Assembly (NCBI GenBank): GCA_017619295.1
Contig: JAFZSQ010000070.1
Coordinates: 1-61,318, forward strand
DNA from: Lachnospiraceae bacterium
GTDB taxonomy: Bacteria; Bacillota; Clostridia; Lachnospirales; Lachnospiraceae
Reading direction: 5' to 3'
Length of the DNA: 61,318 bases
The notes under the pieces were generated by a model, which was not told the DNA's origin, made no database searches, and saw only the letters and a program-made list of their open reading frames with translations. Positions 51,432 through 59,642 of this stretch are shown here, piece by piece (position 1 is the first letter of the stretch; every line of letters begins with the position of its first letter). Made by a program: the position numbers and the translations under genes.

Positions 51432-53711
51432 CTATATAATAATAACATCTGTTGTTTTACTGATTTTCCGCTTTCTTCCATAGATTTCCATGGTGAAAGG
51501 ATTACCCTCTTCCAGAGTTACGGTTACATTGTCCTTTGTGACATCGATTCGAACTCTGCTTCCCATGTAGTTGATCTTGAAGCTGTATCCGGTCCACTTA
51601 TCAGGCACGAAAGGCGCAATGGATATACCTTTTTCCGTAATAGACAAGCCTGCGAATCCGTATACCACTGCCATGAATGAGCCACCCATGTTTGCGGTGT
51701 GAACGCCGTACTGGGTATTGTCATGAAGGTTTCTTATATCGAATTCCGCGGAGTTGCCAAAGTACTTGTAGGCTTTATCCTTCATTCCAAGCTTTGAAGC
51801 CACCACGCTGAAAGCGCACTTTGACAGGGAGGAATCGTGAGTGGTTACCTCCTCATAATATTCAAAGCTCTTCTCCTGGGTCTTCTTGTCAATCATGTCC
51901 CCAAAGAGGAAGAATGCCATAACCGTATCGGCCTGCTTGCAAACCTGGTATCTGTAAAGATGCAGGGGATGATAATGAAGAAGCAGGGGGAACTTGTCCT
52001 TGGGTGTTCCCTTGATATTCCACTTGGGCTTATCGAAGAAGGAATCATCCTGGGGAATTACCCCATCCTTGCTAAGAGGCGCAAAGTACATCTTATCTGC
52101 AGCCTCGCTCATCTCCTTTAGCTCAGCCTCGGTAATCTTGATTTTCTTCTTTAGCGCGCCGGCCAAGCCCTTCTCTTCAAGAAGCTTATAAAGCTTCACC
52201 GCCCACCTTAAGTTGTAGGCAGCCACCATGTTGGTGTAGTAGTTGTTGTTCACCATGCAGGTGTATTCGTCGGGACCTGTAACATCGTTGATTCTGAAGG
52301 TGCCGCCAACGTAGTTTCCCACATCAAGCCACAATCTGGCGGTCTCTATAAGGACCTCCTCGCCACACTCCTTGATAAAATCCAAATCTCCCGTCACCAG
52401 GTAATAATTGATGATTGAGTAGGCTATATCCCCATCTATATGGTACTGTGCCGTTCCCGAGGGGAAATAGCCCGAGCACTCAACACCTGTAATGGTTCTC
52501 CAAGGGAAAAGCGCACCTTTCTTATGTCCCATAAGCCTTGCGTTTTCCCTGGCTTTATCAAGAGTCCTGTATCTGTAACGAAGAAGCATTCTTGCCAGAT
52601 AGGGATCCGTCAGAACGAAATAGGGAAGCACGAACATCTCCGTATCCCAGAAATAATGTCCTTCATAACCCTCACCGCTAAGACCCTTGGCAGCAATGTT
52701 GCCGAAACTATCCTTTGCGGATGAGCAAAGAAGTTCATACATGTTAAAGCTCACTGCCTCACTCATGCGTGCATCGTTATGGATTTCAAGCATGGAGTTT
52801 TTCCAGTAATTCTTAAGGTACAGCCGCTGTTTATTGTAGTAATAGGGCAGACCGTCCTCCATAACCACACTCATCTTCTCCTTGGCAGCCGCCACAGGAT
52901 CCTCGAAACGCAATGAGTCTGTAAAAATCGAATACTTCACAAGAGTGACTTTCTCACCCTTTTTGACGTCGCAAACCACGTCGCAAATCATGTTGCCGTT
53001 GCCGTCTCTTACGGTGCAGAGTCTGGCCTTAGGGTCAGAAACTGTATGGCTTACCATGGAGCAAACCTTAAGTCCGCTTCTTGTGGTCTCCGCAAGGGCA
53101 TAGCTTGTGCCGTCCCAGATTCCGGAATCCACAAGATTAATGAACTTGGGACTTTCGGCGGCAAGACGAGGGTCGGATGCATCGCTGTAGTTTGAAACCT
53201 CCGGTATGTGGGCGGAGGAGAACATAACCTTGGCGTCCTTGCTTAATGCCGTAACCTCGTATTCGATTGTAAAAAGCGACAGCTCCTCAAACGAAGTCAT
53301 CCTTTTTATGTTTATTCCGACTTTATCTCCCTTTGGAGACTTCCAGACCACTTCTCTTGTGGTTACACCCTCGTCCATGTCAAGACTTCTCTTGCACTTC
53401 ACGATATCCCCCGTAAGGAGACTGAAGGGCTCACCGTTAACGGTAAGATAGATTGTCTGAGTGTCGGCGACATTCAGCATGGTTTCCTTCTTCTCAATGA
53501 GATTGCAAAGGTTTTCCGCCTGCTTCATGTCCACGATGTCATAAAAGCCGTTAATGTATGTACCACGCATGGTATTGAAATCGTGGGGCACACCTTCTTC
53601 AAGGCTTCCTCTGACACCTATATAGCCGTTGGCATTGTGAAACAGAGTCTCATCAAGAGATGCAGCTGTTTTTGCCAAAGCTTTAATATTCTTAGTAAAA
53701 ATTCTTCCCAT
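51432..53711 (-). CDS. GH65 family disaccharide phosphorylase (maltose/kojibiose type)
   Basis: GH65 phosphorylases split alpha-glucosides with phosphate, giving beta-glucose 1-phosphate. The N-terminal super-sandwich domain starts DETLFHNANGYIGVRGSLEE. The (alpha/alpha)6 barrel carries the catalytic Glu in INDVTGPDEYTCMVNNNYYT. Another conserved segment is GHYFWDTEMFVLPYF, and the His-containing phosphate site TANMGGSFMAVVYGF lies near the C-terminus. It is 759 aa. Adjacent pgmB and the uptake system place it in intracellular phosphorolysis. Maltose, kojibiose, nigerose or trehalose remain possible substrates. Confidence 0.93.
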   Translation of the reverse strand: MGRIFTKNIKALAKTAASLDETLFHNANGYIGVRGSLEEGVPHDFNTMRGTYINGFYDIVDMKQAENLCNLIEKKETMLNVADTQTIYLTVNGEPFSLLTGDIVKCKRSLDMDEGVTTREVVWKSPKGDKVGINIKRMTSFEELSLFTIEYEVTALSKDAKVMFSSAHIPEVSNYSDASDPRLAAESPKFINLVDSGIWDGTSYALAETTRSGLKVCSMVSHTVSDPKARLCTVRDGNGNMICDVVCDVKKGEKVTLVKYSIFTDSLRFEDPVAAAKEKMSVVMEDGLPYYYNKQRLYLKNYWKNSMLEIHNDARMSEAVSFNMYELLCSSAKDSFGNIAAKGLSGEGYEGHYFWDTEMFVLPYFVLTDPYLARMLLRYRYRTLDKARENARLMGHKKGALFPWRTITGVECSGYFPSGTAQYHIDGDIAYSIINYYLVTGDLDFIKECGEEVLIETARLWLDVGNYVGGTFRINDVTGPDEYTCMVNNNYYTNMVAAYNLRWAVKLYKLLEEKGLAGALKKKIKITEAELKEMSEAADKMYFAPLSKDGVIPQDDSFFDKPKWNIKGTPKDKFPLLLHYHPLHLYRYQVCKQADTVMAFFLFGDMIDKKTQEKSFEYYEEVTTHDSSLSKCAFSVVASKLGMKDKAYKYFGNSAEFDIRNLHDNTQYGVHTANMGGSFMAVVYGFAGLSITEKGISIAPFVPDKWTGYSFKINYMGSRVRIDVTKDNVTVTLEEGNPFTMEIYGRKRKISKTTDVIII

Positions 53712-53714
53712 AGG

Positions 53715-54563
53715 TTATCCTTTTACGGCACCTGCCGCTACGCCTTCAACTATGTATTTCTGACAAGCCAGATAGAAAATGACAACGGGAATAATGGTGA
53801 CAACAAGGGCAGCCATAGCCTCGTTCCAGCTGATGGTATACTGTCCGAAAAACTTTGCTGTGGAAATGGGAATTGTACGGTTTGCCGTGGATTTCAGGGT
53901 AAGTGAGGGCAAAAGGTAGTCGTTCCAGATCCAGATTACGTCCAGAATAATTACAGTCATGGTGGTGGGCTTAAGCATGGGGAAAACGATTCTCCAGAAT
54001 GTTTTCCAGGTGTTGCACCCGTCAATTGTGGCTGCCTCCTCCAAAGACACTGGAATCGAAGAAACGAAGCCGTGATAGAGGAAAACGCCCATGCCTGCAC
54101 CAAAGCCCAGGTACATAAATAAAAGTCCCGGTATGGTGTCGGTCATCTGTATTCCCAGATTGTTGCCGATCCAGTTCATCTCCTGCATCAAAGGCATCAT
54201 GATGGTCTGGAAAGGTATAAGCATAGTTGCTACCAAAAGGTCGAAGAGGATTACGGAGAGTTTGTTTTTGCTTCTTACAAACATCCATGCCGTCATCGAC
54301 GCAAAAATCACTATAATCGCAATTGAAACAATGGTAAGAATCAGCGAGTTCTTAAGTGATGTGAAGAAATTCATTTTCTCCAGTGCACTCGAATAATACT
54401 GAAGGCTGAAGCTACTTGGCAGTGCCACCATGTTCTCATACATCTCTGCTCTGCTCTTAAAGGAGTTGGTGAGAATGAGATATATGGGGAACAGGTAAAT
54501 CACGCAAAAGAGTACTGTCAGCACATTTAATACTGTCTTTAAAGGTTTTGAATAATAAAGCAT
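53715..54563 (-). CDS. Sugar ABC transporter permease, MalG type
   Basis: An inner-membrane permease of a carbohydrate uptake system, 282 aa with six helices. The ATPase-docking EAA loop reads SLEEAATIDGCNTWKTFWRI. Its start codon shares bases with the preceding stop codon (TAATG). With its partner at 54563 and the binding protein it would import an oligosaccharide. No ATPase gene is in the cluster; Firmicutes commonly use a shared MsmK-type ATPase encoded elsewhere. Confidence 0.95.
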   Translation of the reverse strand: MLYYSKPLKTVLNVLTVLFCVIYLFPIYLILTNSFKSRAEMYENMVALPSSFSLQYYSSALEKMNFFTSLKNSLILTIVSIAIIVIFASMTAWMFVRSKNKLSVILFDLLVATMLIPFQTIMMPLMQEMNWIGNNLGIQMTDTIPGLLFMYLGFGAGMGVFLYHGFVSSIPVSLEEAATIDGCNTWKTFWRIVFPMLKPTTMTVIILDVIWIWNDYLLPSLTLKSTANRTIPISTAKFFGQYTISWNEAMAALVVTIIPVVIFYLACQKYIVEGVAAGAVKG

Positions 54564-55408
54564 TACAGTGCCACCTCCCTCTTCTTTGTGATGCTAACCT
54601 GAATCAGTGTAATAATCGCAATGATTAAGAAGAATATAATGGCTTTTGCCTGACCATATCCAAAGTTACTCAGGCTGAAAATTTCGTTGTAGATGTTAAG
54701 TGAAAACATTTCAGACTGGTAATTGGGGCCTACGCCTGTCAAGGATATGTTTACGTCGTAAATCTTAAAGCAGTTTGAAAGCGATAAGAAAAGACATATG
54801 GTGAAGGAAGGCATAAGCATGGGGAACTTAACTCTGAAGAGAGTCTGCATATAGCTTGCTCCGTCAACCTGCGCCGCTTCCAGAACGTCTGCGGGGATAG
54901 CCATGATTCCTGTAATGTACACAATCATCACGTATCCTGCCAGCTGCCAGGTGGTTACAACTACCATGGCAACTATGGATTTCACAGGGTCTGTCAGCCA
55001 GTTACCCCAGTCGATTGAAAGGAAAAATTCCTGGAATACGCTCTTCCAAATGTAACCAAGGATAAGTCCGCCGATAAGGTAAGGCATGAAAAGCATTGTT
55101 CTTGCTACGTTTCTTACCTTAAGCTTTGTGGTTACCACAAGTGCGAAAATGATTCCGAATAAGTTTACGGTAACAACTGTTATTAATGTGAAAATCGTCG
55201 TCCTTACGGTGGCATTAAGGAATTGCTGATCCTTGAACACCTCTCCGTAGTTTCTGAATCCCACAAATGTTGCTGCATGTTTTGCCAAGCCATCCCATTC
55301 GAAGAATGAATACCCAATACCTATGATGAATGGAATTACTACCACTATCATGAAAACTATCATGAGTGGCGCCGTAAACAGCGCATACCATCCTTTTCCT
55401 ATTTTCAT
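54563..55408 (-). CDS. Sugar ABC transporter permease, MalF type
   Basis: Partner permease, 281 aa with six helices and the EAA loop ADVLEAAQVDGASYMQTLFR. It starts with a short cytoplasmic segment and helix (FTAPLMIVFMIVVVIPFIIG). It is preceded by GGGAGGG and follows the binding-protein gene after a hairpin at 55433-55459. Confidence 0.95.
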   Translation of the reverse strand: MKIGKGWYALFTAPLMIVFMIVVVIPFIIGIGYSFFEWDGLAKHAATFVGFRNYGEVFKDQQFLNATVRTTIFTLITVVTVNLFGIIFALVVTTKLKVRNVARTMLFMPYLIGGLILGYIWKSVFQEFFLSIDWGNWLTDPVKSIVAMVVVTTWQLAGYVMIVYITGIMAIPADVLEAAQVDGASYMQTLFRVKFPMLMPSFTICLFLSLSNCFKIYDVNISLTGVGPNYQSEMFSLNIYNEIFSLSNFGYGQAKAIIFFLIIAIITLIQVSITKKREVAL

Positions 55409-55432
55409 CGTGACCCTCCCGATTTACAAAAG

Positions 55433-55459
55433 AAGGGTGTTGCGAAAGGCAACACCCTT
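55433..55459 (-). terminator. Intra-operon hairpin after the binding-protein gene
   Basis: An 11-bp perfect stem (55433-55443 with 55449-55459) and a 5-base loop lie 11 bp past the stop codon. Leftward it is followed by only a brief T run (CTTTTG). Such hairpins after binding-protein genes usually keep that mRNA more abundant than the permease part. Confidence 0.75.
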
Positions 55460-55470
55460 TAGTTTCTCAA

Positions 55471-56682
55471 TTATTTTGCTGCCGCTACAAAAGCATCATT
55501 AAGTTTGTCTACCAATTCGATTCCTGACATATCTGTTGTGAAGAATTCCTTGGTGATGGGTGCAAGATCTGTTGTTACGATACCTGCAGGCCAGTTGGAC
55601 ATTACCCAGGGAATTGTGTTTCCGGAGATAACTGCCTCGGAAACTGCCTGGTTGATGGGATCAAGGTTGTTGTTCTTCATGCCGTCAACAACGGGGATGA
55701 AGTTGAACTTGTCCATCATGTAGGTCTTACCTGTCTCTGATGTGTAAAGCCACTCAAGGAAATCCTTTGCGAGCTTCTGCTCTTCTTCTGTAGCATCTGT
55801 GTTTACGTACCAAGCGATGGGAACTGATACGGAAATCTTCTTGTTACCTGTTACAGGTACGGGTGCAAGTGACATATCGAAGTCTACATTGTAGTCTGCG
55901 AACATTCCTGTACACCAGTTACCCTGATGAATCATAGCTGTTTTGCCTGTTGCGAAGTCACCGCAGTTGTTATCGTATGTGATATCAACGGGGTTGGTGC
56001 AGCTTTCACGGATTGCTTCCATAAGCTCAGCAAATTCGATGAATGCGTCATTGTCAGCCATTCTCTCACTGCCGTTTAACACTGCATCAAGGTATCCCTG
56101 GGGATCAGCCTGAACTGCAAAAGGTGCATTGAGAATATGAGCAATAAGGAAATAATCTTCCTGTGATAATCCCAGAGGATTGTCTGCTTCACTTGTCTTT
56201 AAGTAGTTGATTAAATCACCGGTTGTTGCGATGCTCGCTGCGTCCACCATGTTCTTGTTGTAAACAAGGCCGAAACCTTCTACTGTATAAGGAATACCAA
56301 CAACCTTGCCGTTAATCTCGTCAGCCATGCCTGCGCCGATTTTGTTAACGAATGAAAGTCCGCTAAGGTCTGCAAGGTAATCAGCCATCTCTATTGACTC
56401 TGCTCCGGGCTGAAGTGAGAATAATGTTGCTCCTGCCTGAGTTGATAAGCCGGTCTTTAAATCTGAGTAGTAGTTGTCTCCTGTGGTCTCCCACACCTCT
56501 ACCTCAACACCTGTCTCAGCTGTGTAGTCCTTTGCCAACTGGTTAAGATCTGTCATTATCTCAGTCTTGGACTGGAAAATTGTGATTTTGCCGCTCTTTT
56601 TGCCTGCGCCGCATCCGGTCATAAGGCTCATAACCATTGCCATGATGAGGACTGCAGCCAATACTTTACCTGTCTTTTTCAT
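55471..56682 (-). CDS. Sugar ABC transporter substrate-binding lipoprotein
   Basis: The extracellular receptor of the uptake system, family-1 solute-binding protein. The signal peptide (MKKTGKVLAAVLIMAMVMSL, then MTGC) ends in a lipobox. GKITIFQSKTEIMTDLNQLA begins the mature fold, and AMIHQGNWCTGMFADYNVDF is the conserved mid-protein strand motif. The length is 403 aa. The ATG at 56682 is preferred over one at 56703 because it gives a proper signal peptide and follows GGAAGGAG, though the spacing (11) is long. First gene of the operon, behind a promoter with a LacI-type operator. Confidence 0.93.
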   Translation of the reverse strand: MKKTGKVLAAVLIMAMVMSLMTGCGAGKKSGKITIFQSKTEIMTDLNQLAKDYTAETGVEVEVWETTGDNYYSDLKTGLSTQAGATLFSLQPGAESIEMADYLADLSGLSFVNKIGAGMADEINGKVVGIPYTVEGFGLVYNKNMVDAASIATTGDLINYLKTSEADNPLGLSQEDYFLIAHILNAPFAVQADPQGYLDAVLNGSERMADNDAFIEFAELMEAIRESCTNPVDITYDNNCGDFATGKTAMIHQGNWCTGMFADYNVDFDMSLAPVPVTGNKKISVSVPIAWYVNTDATEEEQKLAKDFLEWLYTSETGKTYMMDKFNFIPVVDGMKNNNLDPINQAVSEAVISGNTIPWVMSNWPAGIVTTDLAPITKEFFTTDMSGIELVDKLNDAFVAAAK

Positions 56683-56718
56683 GAATAAATTTTCTCCTTC
56701 CATATTCCCTTCGGAATT

Positions 56719-56767
56719 AGTAAATCGTTACACAGATATTGTAGAACCAGCCGCTTTTTCTAGTCAA
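56719..56767 (-). promoter_or_regulatory. Promoter and operator candidate of the sugar operon
   Basis: Leftward TTGACT (56762-56767) and TACAAT (56738-56743) are 18 bases apart. A LacI-type site AGTAAATCGTTACAC (56719-56733, inner GTAA-ATCG-TTAC) covers the predicted start of transcription, well placed for repression. Confidence 0.65.
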
Positions 56768-56836
56768 TATGTTTAAAAATATTCCACTTTTTGACCTAAT
56801 CTCTTGTGTATTTTTTTGTTGTTTTTTCAGTATTCC

Positions 56837-56874
56837 TTGATGTTTTAGTAAAACGTGTTATAATTTTACTAAAA
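56837..56874 (+). promoter_or_regulatory. Promoter and operator candidates of the lacI-type gene
   Basis: TTGATG (56837-56842) and an extended TGTTATAAT (TATAAT at 56859-56864) are 16 bases apart. AGTAAAACGTGTTAT in the spacer resembles the site at 56719. An inverted repeat with 11-bp arms, TTTTAGTAAAA and TTTTACTAAAA (56843-56853 and 56864-56874), surrounds it. Autoregulation is likely. Confidence 0.65.
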
Positions 56875-56909
56875 TCAGTAGTTTTTCAATGTAAAACGGA
56901 GGGTGTTTT

Positions 56910-57875
56910 ATGGCAGGAATTAAAGATGTTGCCAAAGCGGCAGGTGTATCCGCATCAACAGTTTCCAATGTGTTGAACGGGCGAAGCAACGTAGGCGCCA
57001 AGACCAAAGAAAGAGTCTTGAGAGTTTGTGAAGAACTGCACTACGAAACCAATATTATAGGTAAGAGCTTAAAGACCGGCAGCAACAGAACCATCATGTT
57101 CTCCTTCTCCGACTTTGACAGAATGTTCTACCTTTCAATAATCAGGGGCATTTCCGATTACGTTAAGTCTAAGGATTACGACCTTATTATCTGTACCAAC
57201 AAGAGTACGGATAAGTTCATGAACAAGGCCTTTACCAACGGCTGTATTCTTCTTGACAGGCGCTGTCCCGACTCCATGCTTTTAAAGAAAGCCGAGAAGA
57301 ACTACCCTATCGTTGTAATGGATCGAATAATAGAAGTCCCTCATATAAGAAGCGTCGTTATCAATAACTACGCCTCAGAGCGCGTTTTGATGGAGGGACT
57401 TATCAAGTGCAGGTACAGGAAGTTTGCTTACCTTGGGGGATTTGAAAGTGAAGATAACAGCGAAAGGTTCAGAGCTTTCAAGGATGTGCTTGAGGAAAAC
57501 GGCCTGAAGTTCAAGAAAGAGAACTACTTTGACGGGGATTATACCGAAAAGAGCGGTTATCAGATGGCAAGGCTTATAATGCTTTCCGAGAAGCGCCCTG
57601 ACGTTTTGGTTTGCGCCAATGATGAAATGGCCATAGGCGCCATGAGAGCTTTTGGGGAAAATGGCGTAAGGGTTCCTGAGGATATCGCAGTCTGCGGCTT
57701 CGATAACACCCGCCTTGCCGTTGAAAAGGGTGTCACTACTGTTGACATTCCCAACTACGAGCGTGGCTATCTTGCCGCCCAGGCCCTGGTTGAAATGATC
57801 GAGGGCGGCAACAACTACGAGCCCTTCCTGATATCAACAAATGTGAAGTGGAGATCATCTACGAAGAGACCGTAA
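56910..57875 (+). CDS. LacI-family transcriptional regulator
   Basis: The N-terminal helix-turn-helix and hinge (IKDVAKAAGVSASTVSNVLN) bind DNA. The rest (about residues 60-320) is a periplasmic-binding-protein fold that senses a sugar, with LVCANDEMAIGAMRAFGENG and VPEDIAVCGFDNTRLA. The length of 321 aa is slightly short of the usual 330-340. GGAGGG precedes the ATG. It is divergent from the binding-protein gene and is the obvious regulator of the sugar operon. Confidence 0.96.
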   Translation: MAGIKDVAKAAGVSASTVSNVLNGRSNVGAKTKERVLRVCEELHYETNIIGKSLKTGSNRTIMFSFSDFDRMFYLSIIRGISDYVKSKDYDLIICTNKSTDKFMNKAFTNGCILLDRRCPDSMLLKKAEKNYPIVVMDRIIEVPHIRSVVINNYASERVLMEGLIKCRYRKFAYLGGFESEDNSERFRAFKDVLEENGLKFKKENYFDGDYTEKSGYQMARLIMLSEKRPDVLVCANDEMAIGAMRAFGENGVRVPEDIAVCGFDNTRLAVEKGVTTVDIPNYERGYLAAQALVEMIEGGNNYEPFLISTNVKWRSSTKRP

Positions 57876-57884
57876 AGGGCGGAT

Positions 57885-57953
57885 GTGCAAAATGGGGACA
57901 GACCCCTAATTGCACATGAAACGTGCAATTAGGGGTCTGTCCCCATTCTGCAC
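57885..57953. repeat. Palindromic repeats, inverted pair (copy 8)
   Basis: Two 31-bp elements (57885-57915 and 57923-57953) form inverted arms around the loop ATGAAAC, 9 bp past the LacI-type stop codon. Compared with copy 7, several paired positions differ on both arms so that pairing is kept (for example CAGGCCCC becoming CAGACCCC opposite GGGGTCTG). Confidence 0.92.
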
Positions 57954-57968
57954 GTCCGACCATAATAG

Positions 57969-57977
57969 TGCTATAAT
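57969..57977 (+). promoter_or_regulatory. Extended -10 promoter element of the Nudix gene
   Basis: TGCTATAAT (57969-57977) lies 37 bp before the ATG and directly after repeat copy 8. No clear -35 element is present. Confidence 0.55.
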
Positions 57978-58013
57978 AAAGAATAATATTTATGTACAAA
58001 GGGGAAAAATAAA

Positions 58014-58439
58014 ATGAATACTGAGAAATTTGAAAAGTCCTGCGGGGCTATCACTTTCACAAGAGAAGGCGGGGAGATCAAATACCTCCTTGTGGAAGAA
58101 ATGCATGGTGCCATCAGCTTCCCTAAGGGACATGTTGAAGGAAACGAAACCGAGGAAGAAACCGCCAAGCGTGAAATCACGGAGGAAACCGATCTTACTC
58201 CCTCCTTTATTGAGGGCTTTAAGAGGGTTCAGGAATTCCCTCTTCTTGATTCTCCCGGAACCACAAAGCAGGTTGTGTATTTCCTGTTTGACTACACCGG
58301 CCAGACTCCAAAGATTGTAAGGCCCTATGAGGTCAGAAGTTTAAAAAGCCTCCCGTTACAGGAGGCCTTAAAGACGATTCAGTTTCAAAATATGAGAGAC
58401 GTTTTAGCAGAGGCAGACGATTTTATCAAAAAGCTCTAA
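58014..58439 (+). CDS. Nudix hydrolase
   Basis: Nudix enzymes cleave nucleoside diphosphates linked to another group, such as dinucleoside polyphosphates. The Nudix box GHVEGNETEEETAKREITEE-TDL contains the expected Gly, Glu and REUxEE residues within 141 aa. The opening CGAITFTREGGEIKYLLVEE resembles Ap4A hydrolase/MutT-like members. AAAGGGG precedes the ATG. Its last 4 bp overlap the end of the convergent GGDEF gene. Substrate is not deducible. Confidence 0.93.
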   Translation: MNTEKFEKSCGAITFTREGGEIKYLLVEEMHGAISFPKGHVEGNETEEETAKREITEETDLTPSFIEGFKRVQEFPLLDSPGTTKQVVYFLFDYTGQTPKIVRPYEVRSLKSLPLQEALKTIQFQNMRDVLAEADDFIKKL

Positions 58440-59578
58440 TGACGTCTGTCCTTGCCGGTCTCTTTGTAATATCTGGACTTGTCCATGTACATTACCTGTT
58501 CAGCTTTCTTGACAAGGTCTAAGATGTCGCTTCCGTCTCCTACGGAATAACCCACGGACAGGTATCTTCCACCGTCGTAAATCAATGCTGCAAGGTCATC
58601 CATTCGCTTAGTGAATGTGTCCCTTGTGGCATTTTCTATTATGCAAACGAACTCATCTCCGCTTACCCTGAATACCTTGCCGTCAGGAAAGGCATTTTTC
58701 AATATCTCGGCGGACTTGACAATCAGCTTGTCTCCGGCTTCATGGCCCAGGCGGTCGTTGGCTTCCTTAAGAGAATTTACATCGGCAAAAACAGCTGCTG
58801 CTTCTCCCTTGATGGAGTTGCTGCCTACGAAAGCCTGATAGCCTCGCCTGTTGCCAAGCCCGGTCAAAATATCATGGGTCGACAGCGTATTGTAAAGCTC
58901 AGCGTTGGCAGTAGCTTCGGCAATAATTCTTGATTGGACAATTACGTATACCACGGCAAGTGAAGCCGCTGCTCCAACAAAGCCGTTTCTGATGTCTCCC
59001 GCCTGGGGCGCCAGAATCACAAATGAAAGCAGGGGTACTATTACAAAAAGCGATGTCACCATGGGGCTCGTTATACCGAATGCCTTGTGGTAACGCATGA
59101 AAACCACCACCGTGGCTATGAAGCAAATTCCACCTATAACCTTGCTGTAAGGACTCCATGGACCGGCCACATATGAGCCATCCACAATTTTGAAAAGTTT
59201 CCCCGTAATTGCTCCGACTATAGAAAAGCATATATCAATCGCACATAAAACTACGGTCAAATTGGGAAGTGTTTTTGGATAACTCTTATCAGTCTGAGTT
59301 ATAAGGTAATAGAAATAGAAGCCATAAAAGACTATGACACAATCAATCAGGATAAAGCTTAAAAGATTGAATGCAAAAACTGCAGCCCCATACTCGCTCA
59401 ATCCATTGAGACCATGGGCAGCCATCTCTGTAAGCAAGCCGGCAAAACAAGCCCACATACAATAACGGAAATGCCTTGTAAGCCTTATTGCATCCTGGGG
59501 GACCTGGTATAGACCTATAATGATGATAAAAATGAATAATGCCGAAATCAGGTTCACGAACACGATGACTGAGTTCAT
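58436..59578 (-). CDS. Membrane-bound GGDEF-domain protein (diguanylate cyclase)
   Basis: Diguanylate cyclases make cyclic di-GMP, which controls motility and adhesion. The N-terminal 220 residues form about seven membrane helices with no recognised sensor domain. The C-terminal GGDEF domain (about 235-378) has LSTHDILTGLGNRRGYQAFV, FADVNSLKEANDRLGHEAGD and the active-site loop SGDEF in place of GGDEF, a change tolerated in active enzymes. No RxxD inhibitory site is seen five residues upstream. The protein is 380 aa. Confidence 0.9.
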   Translation of the reverse strand: MNSVIVFVNLISALFIFIIIIGLYQVPQDAIRLTRHFRYCMWACFAGLLTEMAAHGLNGLSEYGAAVFAFNLLSFILIDCVIVFYGFYFYYLITQTDKSYPKTLPNLTVVLCAIDICFSIVGAITGKLFKIVDGSYVAGPWSPYSKVIGGICFIATVVVFMRYHKAFGITSPMVTSLFVIVPLLSFVILAPQAGDIRNGFVGAAASLAVVYVIVQSRIIAEATANAELYNTLSTHDILTGLGNRRGYQAFVGSNSIKGEAAAVFADVNSLKEANDRLGHEAGDKLIVKSAEILKNAFPDGKVFRVSGDEFVCIIENATRDTFTKRMDDLAALIYDGGRYLSVGYSVGDGSDILDLVKKAEQVMYMDKSRYYKETGKDRRH

Positions 59579-59608
59579 CCAATCCTCTTTCTCTCCCCTG
59601 ATGGTACT

Positions 59609-59637
59609 ATTTTACCTTATTTGTGGTGTGTAGGCAA
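59609..59637 (-). promoter_or_regulatory. Putative sigma-A promoter of the GGDEF gene
   Basis: Leftward TTGCCT (59632-59637) and TAAAAT (59609-59614) are separated by 17 bases, 30 bp before the start codon and just past the PHP-HAD stop codon. Confidence 0.6.
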
Positions 59638-59642
59638 TGAAA

